Positions 1 to 8,858 are shown, counted from the first letter of the stretch. The stretch: 64,000 nucleotides of DNA from Saccharothrix saharensis (GCF_006716745.1 NZ_VFPP01000001.1:3348001-3412000), one strand, 5' to 3'. Notes: a model not told the origin generated them from the letters alone. Made by a program: numbers and translations.

Positions 1-752
1 GAGATGATGCCGACTTCCAGCAGCTCGTGCGTGGCGCCGGTGGACATCATCTTGATCCGCTCGCGCGGGGTGATCTTGCCGTCGACCACGCGGATGTAGG
101 TGACCACGCCGCGGTAGGTGTCGTAGACCGAGTCGAAGATCATCGCGCGGGCGGGCGCGTCCGCGTCGCCGACCGGCGCGGGCACCCGCTTGACGACCTC
201 GTCCAGCAGCGCGCCGACGCCGAGGCCGGTCTTCGCCGAGACGCGCAGCACCTCCTCGGGCTCGCAGCCGACGATGTGGGCGAGCTCCTTGGCGTACTTG
301 TCCGGGTCCGCGGCGGGCAGGTCGATCTTGTTCAGCACCGGGATGATGGTGAGGTCGTTCTCCATCGCCAGGTACAGGTTGGCCAGCGTCTGCGCCTCGA
401 TGCCCTGCGCGGCGTCGACCAGCAGCACGGTGCCCTCGCACGCCTCCAGGGCGCGCGAGACCTCGTAGGTGAAGTCGACGTGACCCGGGGTGTCGATCAT
501 GTGCAGCACGTGGTCCTGGCCCTCGACCTGCCACGGCAGCCGCACGTTCTGCGCCTTGATCGTGATGCCGCGCTCGCGCTCGATGTCCATGCGGTCGAGG
601 TACTGAGCGCGCATGGCCCGCTCCTCGACCACGCCGGTGAGCTGCAGCATCCGGTCGGCCAGGGTCGACTTGCCGTGGTCGATGTGCGCGATGATGCAGA
701 AGTTCCGGATGAGCTCCGGAGGCGTGAACGTCTGGTCGGCGAACGTGGTCAC
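1..752 (-). CDS. lepA: Elongation factor 4 (LepA), N-terminal part
   Basis: This is the first 250 codons of the back-translocating ribosomal GTPase EF-4; the rest lies off the left edge. The N-terminus carries the G1 motif AHIDHGKST, the effector/G2 region around DIERERGIT, the G3 motif DTPGHVDF and the G4 motif NKIDLP, all in the order typical of LepA. The start is GTG at 752, preceded by a GAGGAA-type ribosome binding site about 6 nt upstream. That gives the family N-terminus ending in the conserved [19 protein letters not shown] block. It is divergent from the MazF-like gene to its right. Confidence 0.96.
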   Translation of the reverse strand, partial: MTTFADQTFTPPELIRNFCIIAHIDHGKSTLADRMLQLTGVVEERAMRAQYLDRMDIERERGITIKAQNVRLPWQVEGQDHVLHMIDTPGHVDFTYEVSRALEACEGTVLLVDAAQGIEAQTLANLYLAMENDLTIIPVLNKIDLPAADPDKYAKELAHIVGCEPEEVLRVSAKTGLGVGALLDEVVKRVPAPVGDADAPARAMIFDSVYDTYRGVVTYIRVVDGKITPRERIKMMSTGATHELLEVGII

Positions 753-842
753 TCAGGTTCCTCGCACACGAAGGACGGGGGATCGACCCATCTTCTCACG
801 TCACGGCGTCGTGGCGTTCCGCGCGTACGTGACCGAGACCAT

Positions 843-1289
843 ATGCTCGCCGCCGTGCACGCGAACGGTGAAGACGCCCGCCCCGCGAAGGGCGCGGTGC
901 GCGAGGTCCACACGGCCGCGGTGGCGGCCACCCTGGAGTACTCGCCCGACCTGGACGGCCTGGCCGACCCGGGCGAGGTGGTGTGGGCGTGGGTCCCCTT
1001 CGAGGAGGACCCGGGCCGCGGCAAGGACCGGCCGCTGCTGGTCGTCGGCCGCCACCGCCGGGCGCTGCTCGGCCTGATGCTGACCAGCAGGACCCCCGAC
1101 CGGCACGAGGTGAACGACTGCCTGGACCTGGGCTCTGGCCGCTGGGACCGCGACGGCCGGCGGTCCTACGTGCGGCTGGACCGGGTGTTCGAACTGAACG
1201 AGGACGACATCCGCCGGGAGGGCTCGGTGCTGGAGCCGGAGCGGTTCTCGCTGGTCGTTGCCGCGCTGCGGCGGCTCGGCTGGCGCTGA
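843..1289 (+). CDS. PemK/MazF-like protein
   Basis: The 148-residue product resembles the PemK/MazF family of toxin-fold endoribonucleases: a small beta-rich protein with the RPLLVVGR and LTSR-type strands and the conserved pattern of an SH3-like barrel. No antitoxin gene is adjacent, so an active toxin role is doubtful; actinobacteria often keep such a lone gene beside lepA. The start is ATG at 843; no better in-frame start is visible. The last 46 bp of the gene (1244-1289) recur at 3292-3337, on the far side of the ATPase/TOPRIM-like pair, so something appears to have been inserted at, or duplicated with, the 3' end of this gene. Confidence 0.75.
   Translation: MLAAVHANGEDARPAKGAVREVHTAAVAATLEYSPDLDGLADPGEVVWAWVPFEEDPGRGKDRPLLVVGRHRRALLGLMLTSRTPDRHEVNDCLDLGSGRWDRDGRRSYVRLDRVFELNEDDIRREGSVLEPERFSLVVAALRRLGWR
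1244..1289 (+). repeat. Direct repeat, copy A (3' end of mazF-like gene)
   Basis: These 46 bases, which end on the stop codon of the mazF-like gene, match 3292-3337 at 44 of 46 positions, with mismatches at 1261 and 1281. The two copies flank a block of about 2 kb holding two genes of lower GC. Confidence 0.85.
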
Positions 1290-1349
1290 GTCGGCGGAGG
1301 CGGGCGAGTCGCATCGGATCCGAACGCGAGGACCATTAGAGTCCAAGCC

Positions 1350-2543
1350 ATGGACAAGCGACTGGTGAGCCTCGAAGTGGAAAATTTCCGAAGTCTTCGG
1401 AAGATCCACTTGCCACTCGGCGACCTCACCGTCTTAGTAGGCCCCAATGGGGCGGGCAAGACCAACGTCCTCAAGGTGTTCGAGTTTCTCGCAGACATAA
1501 TCCGAACCGACCTCGAACCGGCACTGAACGCTCGCGGCGGTTTCGACCAGATTGTTTTCCACGGCGGCGAGAAGCCTCCCTCCAGCATTCGAATCAACGC
1601 GACGGCGACATGGACGACGCACAGCAGTCGCAACGGACCCGACGAGTACGAGTTGCGCATCACTCGAACCCGGCGATCAACCGGCGACGTGTTGTCGCGC
1701 CGGGAGGCGTTTCAATTCAAGCGGCCCCAAGGACGTGGCAGAAGGATCACCATCAGTGGGCAACAGGCAACGGTGGTCAACACGGGGGCCACCGGGGGAA
1801 CCGAGGACTCGATCGGGATCAAGTCGTTCAGCAGTGGCTTGTCCACTTTGCCGCGCCTTCACGGCGCAGGTGGAGAAGAAGTCTCCGCCGTGGCAGACCG
1901 ACTGGCCTCGTTCCGGGTTTTCGATGTAGCGGTCCCGGCCGCGCGTCGTCCGGCTCGAATCTCCCGTCATCGCGAGTACCTCGAAGACGACGCGAGCAAT
2001 CTTGCATCTTTTATGCTGATGCTGCGCCGGACCGACCCGTCGTCCTTCGAGCAATTGGAGGAGGATGCACGGCGTGCTCTTCCCCAGTTGGACTCGATCG
2101 AGTTCGAATACCCGGCGAATGGGTCGAACGAGGTGGTAGTAGTCCTCCATGAGAGAGGTCTTCGACGGCCGACACCACTTGTCGACGCATCCTACGGGAC
2201 AGTGCGACTGCTCGGCCTGCTCGCATTGCTGTACGACCCGGATCCTCCCGCCCTGACCTGCATTGAAGAGATTGATCACGGCCTACATCCCCAAGCACTC
2301 GAGATGTTGGTCGAAAGGCTCCGCGATGCGAGTGAACGAAGTCAATTCCTGATCGCAACCCATTCTCCCGCTCTGGCGGACCGGCTTCGCCCGGAAGAGT
2401 TCGTGATCTGCGAACGACGGGACGACGGATCCTCTGCCATCCCCGCGGTGTCACTGGCCGATGTGCGTCGGATCGTACAGGCCAGCGACGACCTGCCATT
2501 GGGCGAACTGTGGTTCTCCGGCGCTTTGGGTGGCGACCTTTGA
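1350..2543 (+). CDS. OLD/RecF-like AAA ATPase
   Basis: The 397-residue protein is an SMC/ABC-class ATPase of the AAA_15/AAA_21 type. It begins with the signature of this group (LEVENFRSLRK), has Walker A GPNGAGKT at residues 31-38, a degenerate ABC signature region near SYGTVRLLGLLALL, Walker B CIEEIDHGLHP and the switch histidine in ATHSPAL. It lacks a fused nuclease; the next gene overlaps its 3' end and encodes a TOPRIM-like protein, so the two probably form a complex. This split layout resembles phage-defence pairs such as AriA-AriB of PARIS. Base composition is clearly lower in GC than neighbouring genes, which suggests transfer. Family is clear; a defence role is inference. Confidence 0.85.
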   Translation: MDKRLVSLEVENFRSLRKIHLPLGDLTVLVGPNGAGKTNVLKVFEFLADIIRTDLEPALNARGGFDQIVFHGGEKPPSSIRINATATWTTHSSRNGPDEYELRITRTRRSTGDVLSRREAFQFKRPQGRGRRITISGQQATVVNTGATGGTEDSIGIKSFSSGLSTLPRLHGAGGEEVSAVADRLASFRVFDVAVPAARRPARISRHREYLEDDASNLASFMLMLRRTDPSSFEQLEEDARRALPQLDSIEFEYPANGSNEVVVVLHERGLRRPTPLVDASYGTVRLLGLLALLYDPDPPALTCIEEIDHGLHPQALEMLVERLRDASERSQFLIATHSPALADRLRPEEFVICERRDDGSSAIPAVSLADVRRIVQASDDLPLGELWFSGALGGDL

Positions 2544-3211
2544 CTCGGCGCGCCGGCACCGCACAGCGTGCCACCAAGAAGCCCGTCATCGTGCTCGCCG
2601 GAGAGGACAGCAACGACCGGCAATGCCTTCGCATCGCGATCGAATCGCGGCATCCGGACGCGCGTGGGCGGATTGTGGAGATCAACGAACAGGTCCGTCT
2701 TCGCCAAGCCGGCCCGCAGAATCTCGCCAGCTGGGTCGACAGACTCGTGAGACTCGCCGAGGCTCGCGCAGCACGCGAGCAGGCCGCGATTGCCGCCTTC
2801 TTCGTGCACGAAGACTTCGACGCTGTGGACTCACCGGAGCGCACGGCTGCACGGTGGCGCGTCCAACAAGCGCTGTCGGCCCGTCTCAACCGCTCGCACT
2901 ACGTACTCGCTACTTGGGAGATGGAGGCCTGGTTGCTCCTGTTCCCCCGCGCCGTGGCCGCCGCTTACCCGTCCTGGACCATCCCCAAGAAGTACTATGG
3001 CCGGAACACCGCGATGGTGCATGACCCCAAACAGGTCATGGTGCGTGAGGTTGGCAAGTCGGGTGGGCGTCGTTACCGCGAGTCCGATGCGCCGAAGATC
3101 CTGGCCAAGGCAGTGGAGCTGGGAGAATTCGCGACACCGGCGGGTACCGATGTGTCCTGGCGCGAACTGGAAGTCGACATCGACTCGCTCGTGGGTGGCC
3201 CACGGAGCTGA
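2510..3211 (+). CDS. DUF4276/TOPRIM-like protein, partner of the ATPase
   Basis: The product has 233 residues from GTG 2510, or 223 from TTG 2540, which would give a TTGA overlap with the upstream stop. It shows a TOPRIM-like layout: an acidic residue after strand 1 (E32 in LAGEDSNDR), an acidic cluster HEDFDAVD near residues 100-106, and the EMEAWLL block at 137-143 that is typical of DUF4276/RloB-type proteins. These proteins are predicted metal-dependent nucleases and often sit beside OLD-like ATPases. Translational coupling with the ATPase gene fits a joint complex. Which start is used is undecided. The domain assignment rests on motifs read by eye. Confidence 0.6.
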   Translation: MVLRRFGWRPLTRRAGTAQRATKKPVIVLAGEDSNDRQCLRIAIESRHPDARGRIVEINEQVRLRQAGPQNLASWVDRLVRLAEARAAREQAAIAAFFVHEDFDAVDSPERTAARWRVQQALSARLNRSHYVLATWEMEAWLLLFPRAVAAAYPSWTIPKKYYGRNTAMVHDPKQVMVREVGKSGGRRYRESDAPKILAKAVELGEFATPAGTDVSWRELEVDIDSLVGGPRS

Positions 3212-3291
3212 GCGGACGAGGCGGTGCCGTATACCGAGAACCCGCCTCGACCTGACTTCAAGCCGCACCGCCACCTGCATCCGAACCGGGT

Positions 3292-3337
3292 GTTCTCGCT
3301 GGTCGTTGGCGCGCTGCGGCGGCTCGGCCGGCGCTGA
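3292..3337 (+). repeat. Direct repeat, copy B (mazF 3'-end remnant)
   Basis: This is the second copy of the 46-bp repeat at 1244-1289. It still reads in frame as the last residues of the mazF-like protein (FSLVV.ALRRLG.R, then stop) and the frame upstream continues only briefly in similar form, so it is a gene-end remnant without a complete gene. Confidence 0.85.
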
Positions 3338-3418
3338 CCGACCTCGGGGTGCGATCTCCGGGCCGGTCTCCGGGCCGTCCCCGATGCCGTGGGAGCGGGT
3401 CGCCGCGACGCTGGAGCC

Positions 3419-4015
3419 ATGGCGAACAACCTGATGAAGGCGCTGGACGCGGCCTTCGGCCACCCCCGGGGCAAGGTCGGCGAGCTGGGCGGCCGGGTCA
3501 TGGCCGTGCTGAACGCGAAGGTGGAGGAGCACGTCACCGACGTGGCCGCGCCGACGCCCGAGGAGGTCGTGCTGGTGCTCGGCCCCGGTCCGGGCGTCGG
3601 GCTCAAGCTCGCCGGTGAACGGGCGCTGAAGGCGATCGGCGTCGACCCGTCGCAGGTGATGCTGGACGAGGCGCGCACGCGGTGCGCGGAGCTGATCGTG
3701 GCGGGCCGGGTCGAGCTGCGCGAGGGCGCGGCGACGCGGACCGGCCAGCCCGAGGACTCGGTGGACGTGGTGGTCTCGGTGAACAACCTCCAGCTCTGGG
3801 GCAACCGGCCGGCCGCGTTCCACGAGCTGGCCCGCGTGCTTCGTCCCGGCGGCAGGCTGGTCGTCTCGGTGCACCGGCGGGTGCTCGACACCTCGGAGTA
3901 CGACCTGATCCGGGAGGCCGAGGCGGCCGGGTTTACCGGGGTGCGCACGTCGTTGCACCAGTACGGCGGCGTGGTCGGGCCCGCGGTGCAGCTAGTCGCG
4001 CACGTCCCGGCGTAG
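3419..4015 (+). CDS. Class I SAM-dependent methyltransferase
   Basis: The 198-residue protein has a Rossmann methyltransferase core: motif I VLVLGPGPGVGLKLA, an acidic end of strand 2 in IGVDPSQVM, and the post-motif region VLRPGGRLVVSVHR. The substrate is unknown. The ATG at 3419 is chosen because sequence before it looks noncoding. The gene converges on, and overlaps by 24 nt, the VOC gene on the other strand. Its length fits small Methyltransf_11-type enzymes. Confidence 0.8.
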   Translation: MANNLMKALDAAFGHPRGKVGELGGRVMAVLNAKVEEHVTDVAAPTPEEVVLVLGPGPGVGLKLAGERALKAIGVDPSQVMLDEARTRCAELIVAGRVELREGAATRTGQPEDSVDVVVSVNNLQLWGNRPAAFHELARVLRPGGRLVVSVHRRVLDTSEYDLIREAEAAGFTGVRTSLHQYGGVVGPAVQLVAHVPA

Positions 4016-4360
4016 GGGGTGGTCGGCGGGCACCTCGACCAGCACGATCGGCCGGCCGTCGGGGTCGGCGACCCACAGCTCGTCCAGACCCCACGGCTCG
4101 CGCCGGGCGGGGCGGACGACGTGCTCGGCGAGGTCTTCGGCGGCCCGGCGCAGGTCGCGCACCTGCAACCACAGCTGCGTGGCGTCGGTGGCCTGCCCGG
4201 TGGAGGTGCCGGACACCTCGAGGAGCCCCTGGCCGAGGAAGAACACCGTGCCGCCGGGGAACTCGCGGTAGACGGCCAGGCCGAGCACGTCCCGGTAGAA
4301 CGCCGTGACGCGCTCCGGGTCGCGGGAGCGCAGGAGGACGCGGCTGCTCAGGATCTCCAC
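3992..4360 (-). CDS. VOC (glyoxalase/bleomycin resistance-like) protein
   Basis: The 122-residue product is a single VOC-fold subunit, with the paired beta-alpha-beta-beta-beta modules seen as VLLRSRDPERVTAFYRDVLGL and LWVADPDGRPIVLVEV. The latter holds the conserved DPDG turn and the metal-ligand position near its end. It would work as a dimer; the substrate cannot be told from sequence. The start is GTG at 4360. It lies 13 nt downstream of a GNAT gene on the same strand, so the two are likely co-transcribed. Confidence 0.75.
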   Translation of the reverse strand: MEILSSRVLLRSRDPERVTAFYRDVLGLAVYREFPGGTVFFLGQGLLEVSGTSTGQATDATQLWLQVRDLRRAAEDLAEHVVRPARREPWGLDELWVADPDGRPIVLVEVPADHPLRRDVRD

Positions 4361-4373
4361 GGTGCCCAGGCGA

Positions 4374-4832
4374 TCACACGCGCAGCTCCAGCGCCATTCG
4401 GACGTGGTCGCCGTCGCGGCCGGTCTCGCGCCAGCCGTGGTCGGTGTAGAAGCGCCGCGCGCGGTGGTTCTCGGCGAACACGTGGAGGCGCGCGGTGGTG
4501 ACGCCCAGGTCGCGCAGCGCGTCCATCGCCGCCTCGTGCAGCGAGTGGCCGACGCCCCTGCCCCAGCACCGCGGCGCGACCTGGAGCTGCAACAGGTCAC
4601 CGGCCGGCGTGACCAGGGCGAACCCGGCGAAGACCTGGTCCAGCTCGGCACACAGCCAGATCCGGTCGGGCTTGTCGAAGACGTAACCGGTGGCCCGCGC
4701 CGACCGCTCCCACTCGGCGAGCTCCGCCTCGGGCACGTGACCCTCGTAGTAGCTGCGCCGGGCCTTGACGTGGACGTCGACGAGCGGCCACTTGTCCTCC
4801 GCCCGCGGCGGGCGCACGGTGATCGTCCCCAT
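4374..4832 (-). CDS. GNAT family N-acetyltransferase
   Basis: This is a 152-residue GCN5-related acetyltransferase. The acetyl-CoA binding motif A is visible as LQVAPRCWGRGVGHSLH (Q/RxxGxG/A type), followed by the C-terminal NHRARRFYTDHGWRETGR block typical of the family. The start is ATG at 4832. It lies 4 nt downstream of the stop of the winged-helix gene, so an operon of three minus-strand genes (winged-helix, GNAT, VOC) is likely. The acceptor is unknown. Confidence 0.82.
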   Translation of the reverse strand: MGTITVRPPRAEDKWPLVDVHVKARRSYYEGHVPEAELAEWERSARATGYVFDKPDRIWLCAELDQVFAGFALVTPAGDLLQLQVAPRCWGRGVGHSLHEAAMDALRDLGVTTARLHVFAENHRARRFYTDHGWRETGRDGDHVRMALELRV

Positions 4833-4836
4833 GCTG

Positions 4837-5946
4837 TCAGGGACGCGGCGCCGCCGGTGAGGTTGTCCGGACCTCGTGCCGCGGCACGTCCGGCGCGAGG
4901 AACGCCAGCAGGCGCGCGGCTTCCCGCTCCACCTCGTCGGGCGCGGGCAGGCGGCGGAACGGCCGCAGTTCCAGCGTGGCCACCTCCTTGGTCCGGTCCA
5001 GCTTCCAGTCACCCGCCGTGACGCCGTCGACCAGGAAGAACTGCGGCACGGGCCCGTGCGGGTCGTAGTTCCGCGCGCGCACGTCCGCGGTGACGACCCG
5101 GCGCCGGTCGGCGTGCGAGAGCAGCACGTTGTCGAAGTCGTAGAGGAACCTCGGCGGCGCGGGCACGTCCTCGTCCGGCCGGGGCGCGTCGGGCAGGTCG
5201 AACAGCTCCTGGCCGTCCTCGTCGCGCAGCCGCAGCAGCGGCAACCCCTCGACCACCTCGCGCAGCCTCGTGAGACCGGACCAGGTCTGCACGTCCTTCA
5301 CCGTCGCGGGCCCGAACGCGGCCAGGTAGCGCAGCACCAGGTCGTCCACCGACGGCTTGTCGACCACGGGCGCGCCCAGCCACGTCTCCGCGCCGGCGTG
5401 CGCGATGGAGCCGCTGCGGCCCCACACCCCGCGCGGCGGCACCTGCACCAGCGGCACCAGGCACCGGATCGCGTACGCCAGCGACGAGGGCGCGCGGTCG
5501 GGCCACTTCTCGTGCAGCAGCGCGCCCAGTTCCTTGTTCGTGCGCGGTTCCTCGGCCAGCAACGCGCGCCCGGCGGCCACCACCGCGTCGACGTCCAGGC
5601 CGCGCATGTCCCGGCCGTGGGTGTAGTTGCGGAACAGGTCGCGGTCGAGGGCGGGCTGGACGGCCGGGCGCAGCGCGAGCGCGTCCCGCGCGGTGACGAG
5701 GTGGATCGTCGACCGCATCACGGCGATGCGCACCAGGTCGCGGTTCACCAGCGGGTCCGCGGCCCGGTCGGGCGTGAAGCCGTCGATCCGCGTCCACAGG
5801 CCGGTGTACCAGGTGTGCGGCGTCTGGGCCTGCAGGCCGACCAGGTGCGTGACGACCTCCGGCACGGTCGCGTCCGTGCGGGCGAGCAGGAACTGGCGGG
5901 CCAGCGTGGCCCGACCGAGGGCGCGACGGCTCAGTACCGGGGTCAT
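4837..5946 (-). CDS. Winged-helix DNA-binding protein, AlkZ/YcaQ-like (HTH_42)
   Basis: The 369-residue protein belongs to the HTH_42 family, related to the DNA glycosylases AlkZ and YcaQ that unhook interstrand crosslinks and remove bulky alkyl adducts. The family hallmark LVGLQAQTP near residues 36-44 carries the QxQ catalytic motif. Downstream are the tandem winged-helix segments and the C-terminal beta-barrel region with NRD/RSTIHLV and [11 protein letters not shown]. The length is normal for the family. It heads a minus-strand operon with the GNAT and VOC genes. Glycosylase activity is inferred from the motif. Confidence 0.82.
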   Translation of the reverse strand: MTPVLSRRALGRATLARQFLLARTDATVPEVVTHLVGLQAQTPHTWYTGLWTRIDGFTPDRAADPLVNRDLVRIAVMRSTIHLVTARDALALRPAVQPALDRDLFRNYTHGRDMRGLDVDAVVAAGRALLAEEPRTNKELGALLHEKWPDRAPSSLAYAIRCLVPLVQVPPRGVWGRSGSIAHAGAETWLGAPVVDKPSVDDLVLRYLAAFGPATVKDVQTWSGLTRLREVVEGLPLLRLRDEDGQELFDLPDAPRPDEDVPAPPRFLYDFDNVLLSHADRRRVVTADVRARNYDPHGPVPQFFLVDGVTAGDWKLDRTKEVATLELRPFRRLPAPDEVEREAARLLAFLAPDVPRHEVRTTSPAAPRP

Positions 5947-6016
5947 GCGCCCACCGTAGGTCCCATCGCGGTCAGCTCCTGTCCTCGTCTTGCCGCCGAC
6001 TTGCCCGCACCCCCAA

Positions 6017-6032
6017 AAAGTGATATCACTTT
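6017..6032. promoter_or_regulatory. Perfect 16-bp palindrome upstream of SPFH-Arc operon
   Basis: The sequence AAAGTGATATCACTTT is its own reverse complement. It lies 35 bp before the GTG of the SPFH gene, and a partial half-site (GCGATAT) follows at about 6042. The small Arc-type protein encoded second in the operon is a natural candidate to bind it. Confidence 0.7.
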
Positions 6033-6066
6033 GCTAAGCAGGCGATATGACATCGAGGGGTGGAAC

Positions 6067-6987
6067 GTGGACGTCACGGACGTTGCGGTGCAGATGCCGG
6101 TCCCGGTGGTCCGGGAGAAGGAAGCACGCGCGCCATCGGGGTGGGGCGTGCTCGCGGGTGTGGTGGTCGGGGCGCTGGCGAGCACGGCGCTGATCACGCT
6201 CGGCTCGATCCCGGGCGACGACGGGCCCAGCGTCCCGGCGATCGTGGCCGGCACGCTGGTGCTCGTCGCCACCGTCGTCGTGTCCGTCGGGTTGTTCACC
6301 GTCGCCCCCGGCGAGTCGCGGGTGCTCCAGTTCGCCGGCCGCTACACCGGCACCGTCCGCCAGGACGGCCTGCGCTGGGCGAACCCGTTCACCACGAAGG
6401 CGAAGGTGTCGACCCGGATCCGCAACCACGAGACCGCGACGCTGAAGGTCAACGACGCGGACGGCAACCCGATCGAGATCGCCGCCGTGGTCGTGTGGCA
6501 GGTCGAGGACACCGCGCGGGCGATGTTCGAGGTGGACGACTTCGTGCGGTTCGTCGGCATCCAGACCGAGACCGCGGTGCGGCACATCGCGACCAGCTAC
6601 CCCTACGACAACCACGACGACACCGGGTTGTCGTTGCGGGAGAACGCCGACGAGATCACCGAGACGCTGTCGGTGGAGATCGCGGCCCGCGTGCAGGCGG
6701 CCGGCGTGAAGGTGATCGAATCCCGCCTCACGCACCTGGCCTACGCTCCGGAGATCGCGCACGCGATGCTGCAGCGCCAGCAGGCGGGCGCGGTGGTCGC
6801 GGCGCGGTCGCGGATCGTGGAGGGGGCGGTCGGCATGGTCCAGCTCGCGCTGGACCGGCTCGCCGAGGAGGACGTGGTGGAACTGGACGAGGAGCGCAAG
6901 GCGGCGATGGTGTCGAACCTGCTGGTCGTGCTCTGCGGCGACCGATCCACCCAGCCCGTGGTCAACGCCGGGTCGCTGTACACCTGA
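6067..6987 (+). CDS. SPFH/Band 7 domain membrane protein
   Basis: The 306-residue protein has two hydrophobic segments near residues 30-55 and 60-80, followed by an SPFH (stomatin/prohibitin/flotillin) domain. That domain begins at [15 protein letters not shown] and includes the GLRWANPF and [19 protein letters not shown] blocks and the helix with [23 protein letters not shown]. Such proteins scaffold membrane microdomains or protease complexes. The GTG start at 6067 follows a GAGG ribosome binding site. The Arc-type gene begins 1 nt after its stop, so they form one operon. Confidence 0.85.
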   Translation: MDVTDVAVQMPVPVVREKEARAPSGWGVLAGVVVGALASTALITLGSIPGDDGPSVPAIVAGTLVLVATVVVSVGLFTVAPGESRVLQFAGRYTGTVRQDGLRWANPFTTKAKVSTRIRNHETATLKVNDADGNPIEIAAVVVWQVEDTARAMFEVDDFVRFVGIQTETAVRHIATSYPYDNHDDTGLSLRENADEITETLSVEIAARVQAAGVKVIESRLTHLAYAPEIAHAMLQRQQAGAVVAARSRIVEGAVGMVQLALDRLAEEDVVELDEERKAAMVSNLLVVLCGDRSTQPVVNAGSLYT

Positions 6988-6988
6988 C

Positions 6989-7204
6989 GTGGCCGAGCGC
7001 AAGAGCGTCCTGCTGCGCCTCGACCCGGCGGTGCACGACGCGCTGACGAGGTGGGCGAACGACGAGCTGCGCAGCACCAACGCGCAGATCGAGTTCCTGC
7101 TGCGCCGCGCGCTCGCCGAAGCCGGGCGGCTGCCCACCGGGGCCGCCGCGCCACCCAAGCGCGGCCGACCCCGCAAGGACGACGGGGAGAGCCGGGACGG
7201 ATGA
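6989..7204 (+). CDS. Arc-type ribbon-helix-helix protein
   Basis: The 71-residue protein has the ribbon-helix-helix pattern [21 protein letters not shown] followed by [19 protein letters not shown], as in Arc/MetJ/HicB-type regulators, and a basic tail rich in Lys, Arg and Pro (KRGRPRKD). The tail resembles an AT-hook. It directly follows the SPFH gene. By analogy with other such small proteins it is likely an autoregulator of this operon acting on the palindrome at 6017-6032; that link is inference. Confidence 0.8.
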   Translation: MAERKSVLLRLDPAVHDALTRWANDELRSTNAQIEFLLRRALAEAGRLPTGAAAPPKRGRPRKDDGESRDG

Positions 7205-7297
7205 CCGGACGCCGTCGGCGCGGACCACTCCCGCCGGCGGCGTTCCCGCGCGGTGATCAACTCGCGGAGCGCAGGCGCTGGTGCGACTGTTGGCCGG

Positions 7298-8077
7298 GTG
7301 AGCGAGATGGACGTCCCGTACCCGCAGGGCACACCGGCGTGGGTCGACATGATGACCACCGACCGCGACGCCACCATGGAGTTCTACGGCGGCTTGTTCG
7401 GCTGGGACTTCGAGATCGGCGGCCCGGAGACCGGGCACTACACGATGGCGCTGGTGCGCGGGCGGCCCGTGGCCGGGTTCGGTGAGATGCCGTCGGACGT
7501 GATGTTCCCCGTGGTGTGGACGACCTACCTGGCCACCGACGACCTCGACGAGTCGCTGGAGAAGGTGAACGCCAACGGCGGCAAGGTGCTCGTGCCGGAG
7601 TTCGACACCGGCGGGCCGGGGCGCGGCGCCATCGCGGTGGACCCGTACGGCGCGGCGTTCGGCCTGTGGGAGGCGGGCACGCACATCGGCGCGTACGTGG
7701 TGAACGAGCCGGGTTCGGTGGTGTGGAACGAGCTGGCCACCCGCGACCCGTTCGGCGCGGCCGAGTTCTACCAGCAGGTGTTCGACGTCGGGCTGGACCC
7801 GTTGCCGGACTTCCCGTACACGCAGTTGCGGGTCGAGGGCCGCGCGGTGGCGGGTGTGTTCGGGATGGCCAACGACATCCCCGCCGAGATCCCGCCGCAC
7901 TGGATGACCTACTTCGCGGTGACCGACGCCGACGCGGCCGTCCGCCGGGTGCGGGAGCTGGGCGGCATCACGGTCGGCGACGTGGCCGAGTCGCGGTTCG
8001 GCCGGTTCACCACGGTCGGCGACCCGATGGGCGCGACGTTCCGGGTCATCCAACCGCCGCCTTCCACCCCAGACTGA
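7298..8077 (+). CDS. Two-domain VOC family protein
   Basis: The 259-residue protein contains two VOC modules in tandem: the first starts at GTPAWVDMMTTD and ends with DPYGAAFGLWE, and the second runs from VVWNELATRDPFGAAEFYQQVF to DPMGATFRVIQ. The arrangement matches the mycobacterial CFP30B/27-kDa antigen-like group; the substrate is unknown. The start could be GTG 7298 or ATG 7307; neither has a clear ribosome binding site. The 3' end overlaps the converging transporter gene by 32 nt. Confidence 0.82.
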   Translation: MSEMDVPYPQGTPAWVDMMTTDRDATMEFYGGLFGWDFEIGGPETGHYTMALVRGRPVAGFGEMPSDVMFPVVWTTYLATDDLDESLEKVNANGGKVLVPEFDTGGPGRGAIAVDPYGAAFGLWEAGTHIGAYVVNEPGSVVWNELATRDPFGAAEFYQQVFDVGLDPLPDFPYTQLRVEGRAVAGVFGMANDIPAEIPPHWMTYFAVTDADAAVRRVRELGGITVGDVAESRFGRFTTVGDPMGATFRVIQPPPSTPD

Positions 8078-8858
8078 CCACCAGCGCCACCACGACGGTG
8101 AGGAACACCCGGCGCACGAACGCCGACCCGCGCCGCACGGCCAGCCGAGCGCCGAACACCGCGCCGGTGACGTTGCACAGCGCGAGCACCAGGCCCAAGC
8201 CCCACAGCACCTTCCCGGCCGGGATGAAGTACAGCAGGGCACCCAGGTTCGTGGCCACGTTCACGACCTTGGCCGTCGCCGAGGCACGCAGGAACGCGAA
8301 CCCCACCAGGCCCACGAGCAGGAACACCAGGAACGCGCCCGTGCCCGGCCCGGCCAGGCCGTCGTAGAAGCCGATCACCGCGCCGCCCAGCGCCATCACG
8401 GCGATCTGCGCGAACCGCGTGAACCGCGGTGCCTCCGCCACGCCCAGCTCCGGCTTGCGCCACGTGTAGAGGCCGACGCCGACCAGCGCGACGAGCACCA
8501 CGCCGTTGAGCACACCGGGTGCCAGCGCGCCCGCGAACGCCGCGCCGCCCACCGCGCCCGCGAACGCCGCCCCCGCCATCGGCAGCGCCGAGGACCAGTC
8601 GATCGCGGCCTGCCGCGAGTAGGTCCGCACGGCCGCCGCCGTGCCGACCACGGACGCGATCTTGTTGGTGGCCAACGCGTACAGCGGCTGGCCGCCCGGT
8701 CCGATCAGCAGCAGCGCGGGCAACTGGATCAGCCCGCCGCCGCCCACCACGGCGTCGACCGCGCCGGCGAGGACGGCGGCCAGGCAGAGGAACAACAGGG
8801 CGGCGAGCGAGACGTTCCCGAAACCGGGCCAGTCGAGTGCGGCGGTCACACGGCACAT
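8046..8858 (-). CDS. TSUP family transporter (TauE/SafE-like)
   Basis: The 270-residue integral membrane protein has about eight hydrophobic segments and the TSUP duplicated motifs: GAVDAVVGGGGLIQLPALL and LYALATNKIASVVGT in the first half, GFYDGLAGPGTGAFLVF and ASATAKVVNVATNLGALL in the second. The family exports or imports sulfite, sulfoacetate, sulfonates and similar anions; the substrate here is unknown. Starts at ATG 8858 or GTG 8849 are both possible. The gene is divergent from the GH3 gene. Confidence 0.87.
   Translation of the reverse strand: MCRVTAALDWPGFGNVSLAALLFLCLAAVLAGAVDAVVGGGGLIQLPALLLIGPGGQPLYALATNKIASVVGTAAAVRTYSRQAAIDWSSALPMAGAAFAGAVGGAAFAGALAPGVLNGVVLVALVGVGLYTWRKPELGVAEAPRFTRFAQIAVMALGGAVIGFYDGLAGPGTGAFLVFLLVGLVGFAFLRASATAKVVNVATNLGALLYFIPAGKVLWGLGLVLALCNVTGAVFGARLAVRRGSAFVRRVFLTVVVALVVSLGWKAAVG

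Noticed and set aside
843-1289. Active toxin-antitoxin module at the mazF-like gene
   Set aside because: No antitoxin gene is upstream or downstream, and such lone genes commonly sit beside lepA in actinobacteria.
4876-6066. Upstream extension of the SPFH frame
   Set aside because: It lies opposite the winged-helix gene and is Arg/His/Gln-rich; the GTG at 6067 has a ribosome binding site and follows the palindrome.
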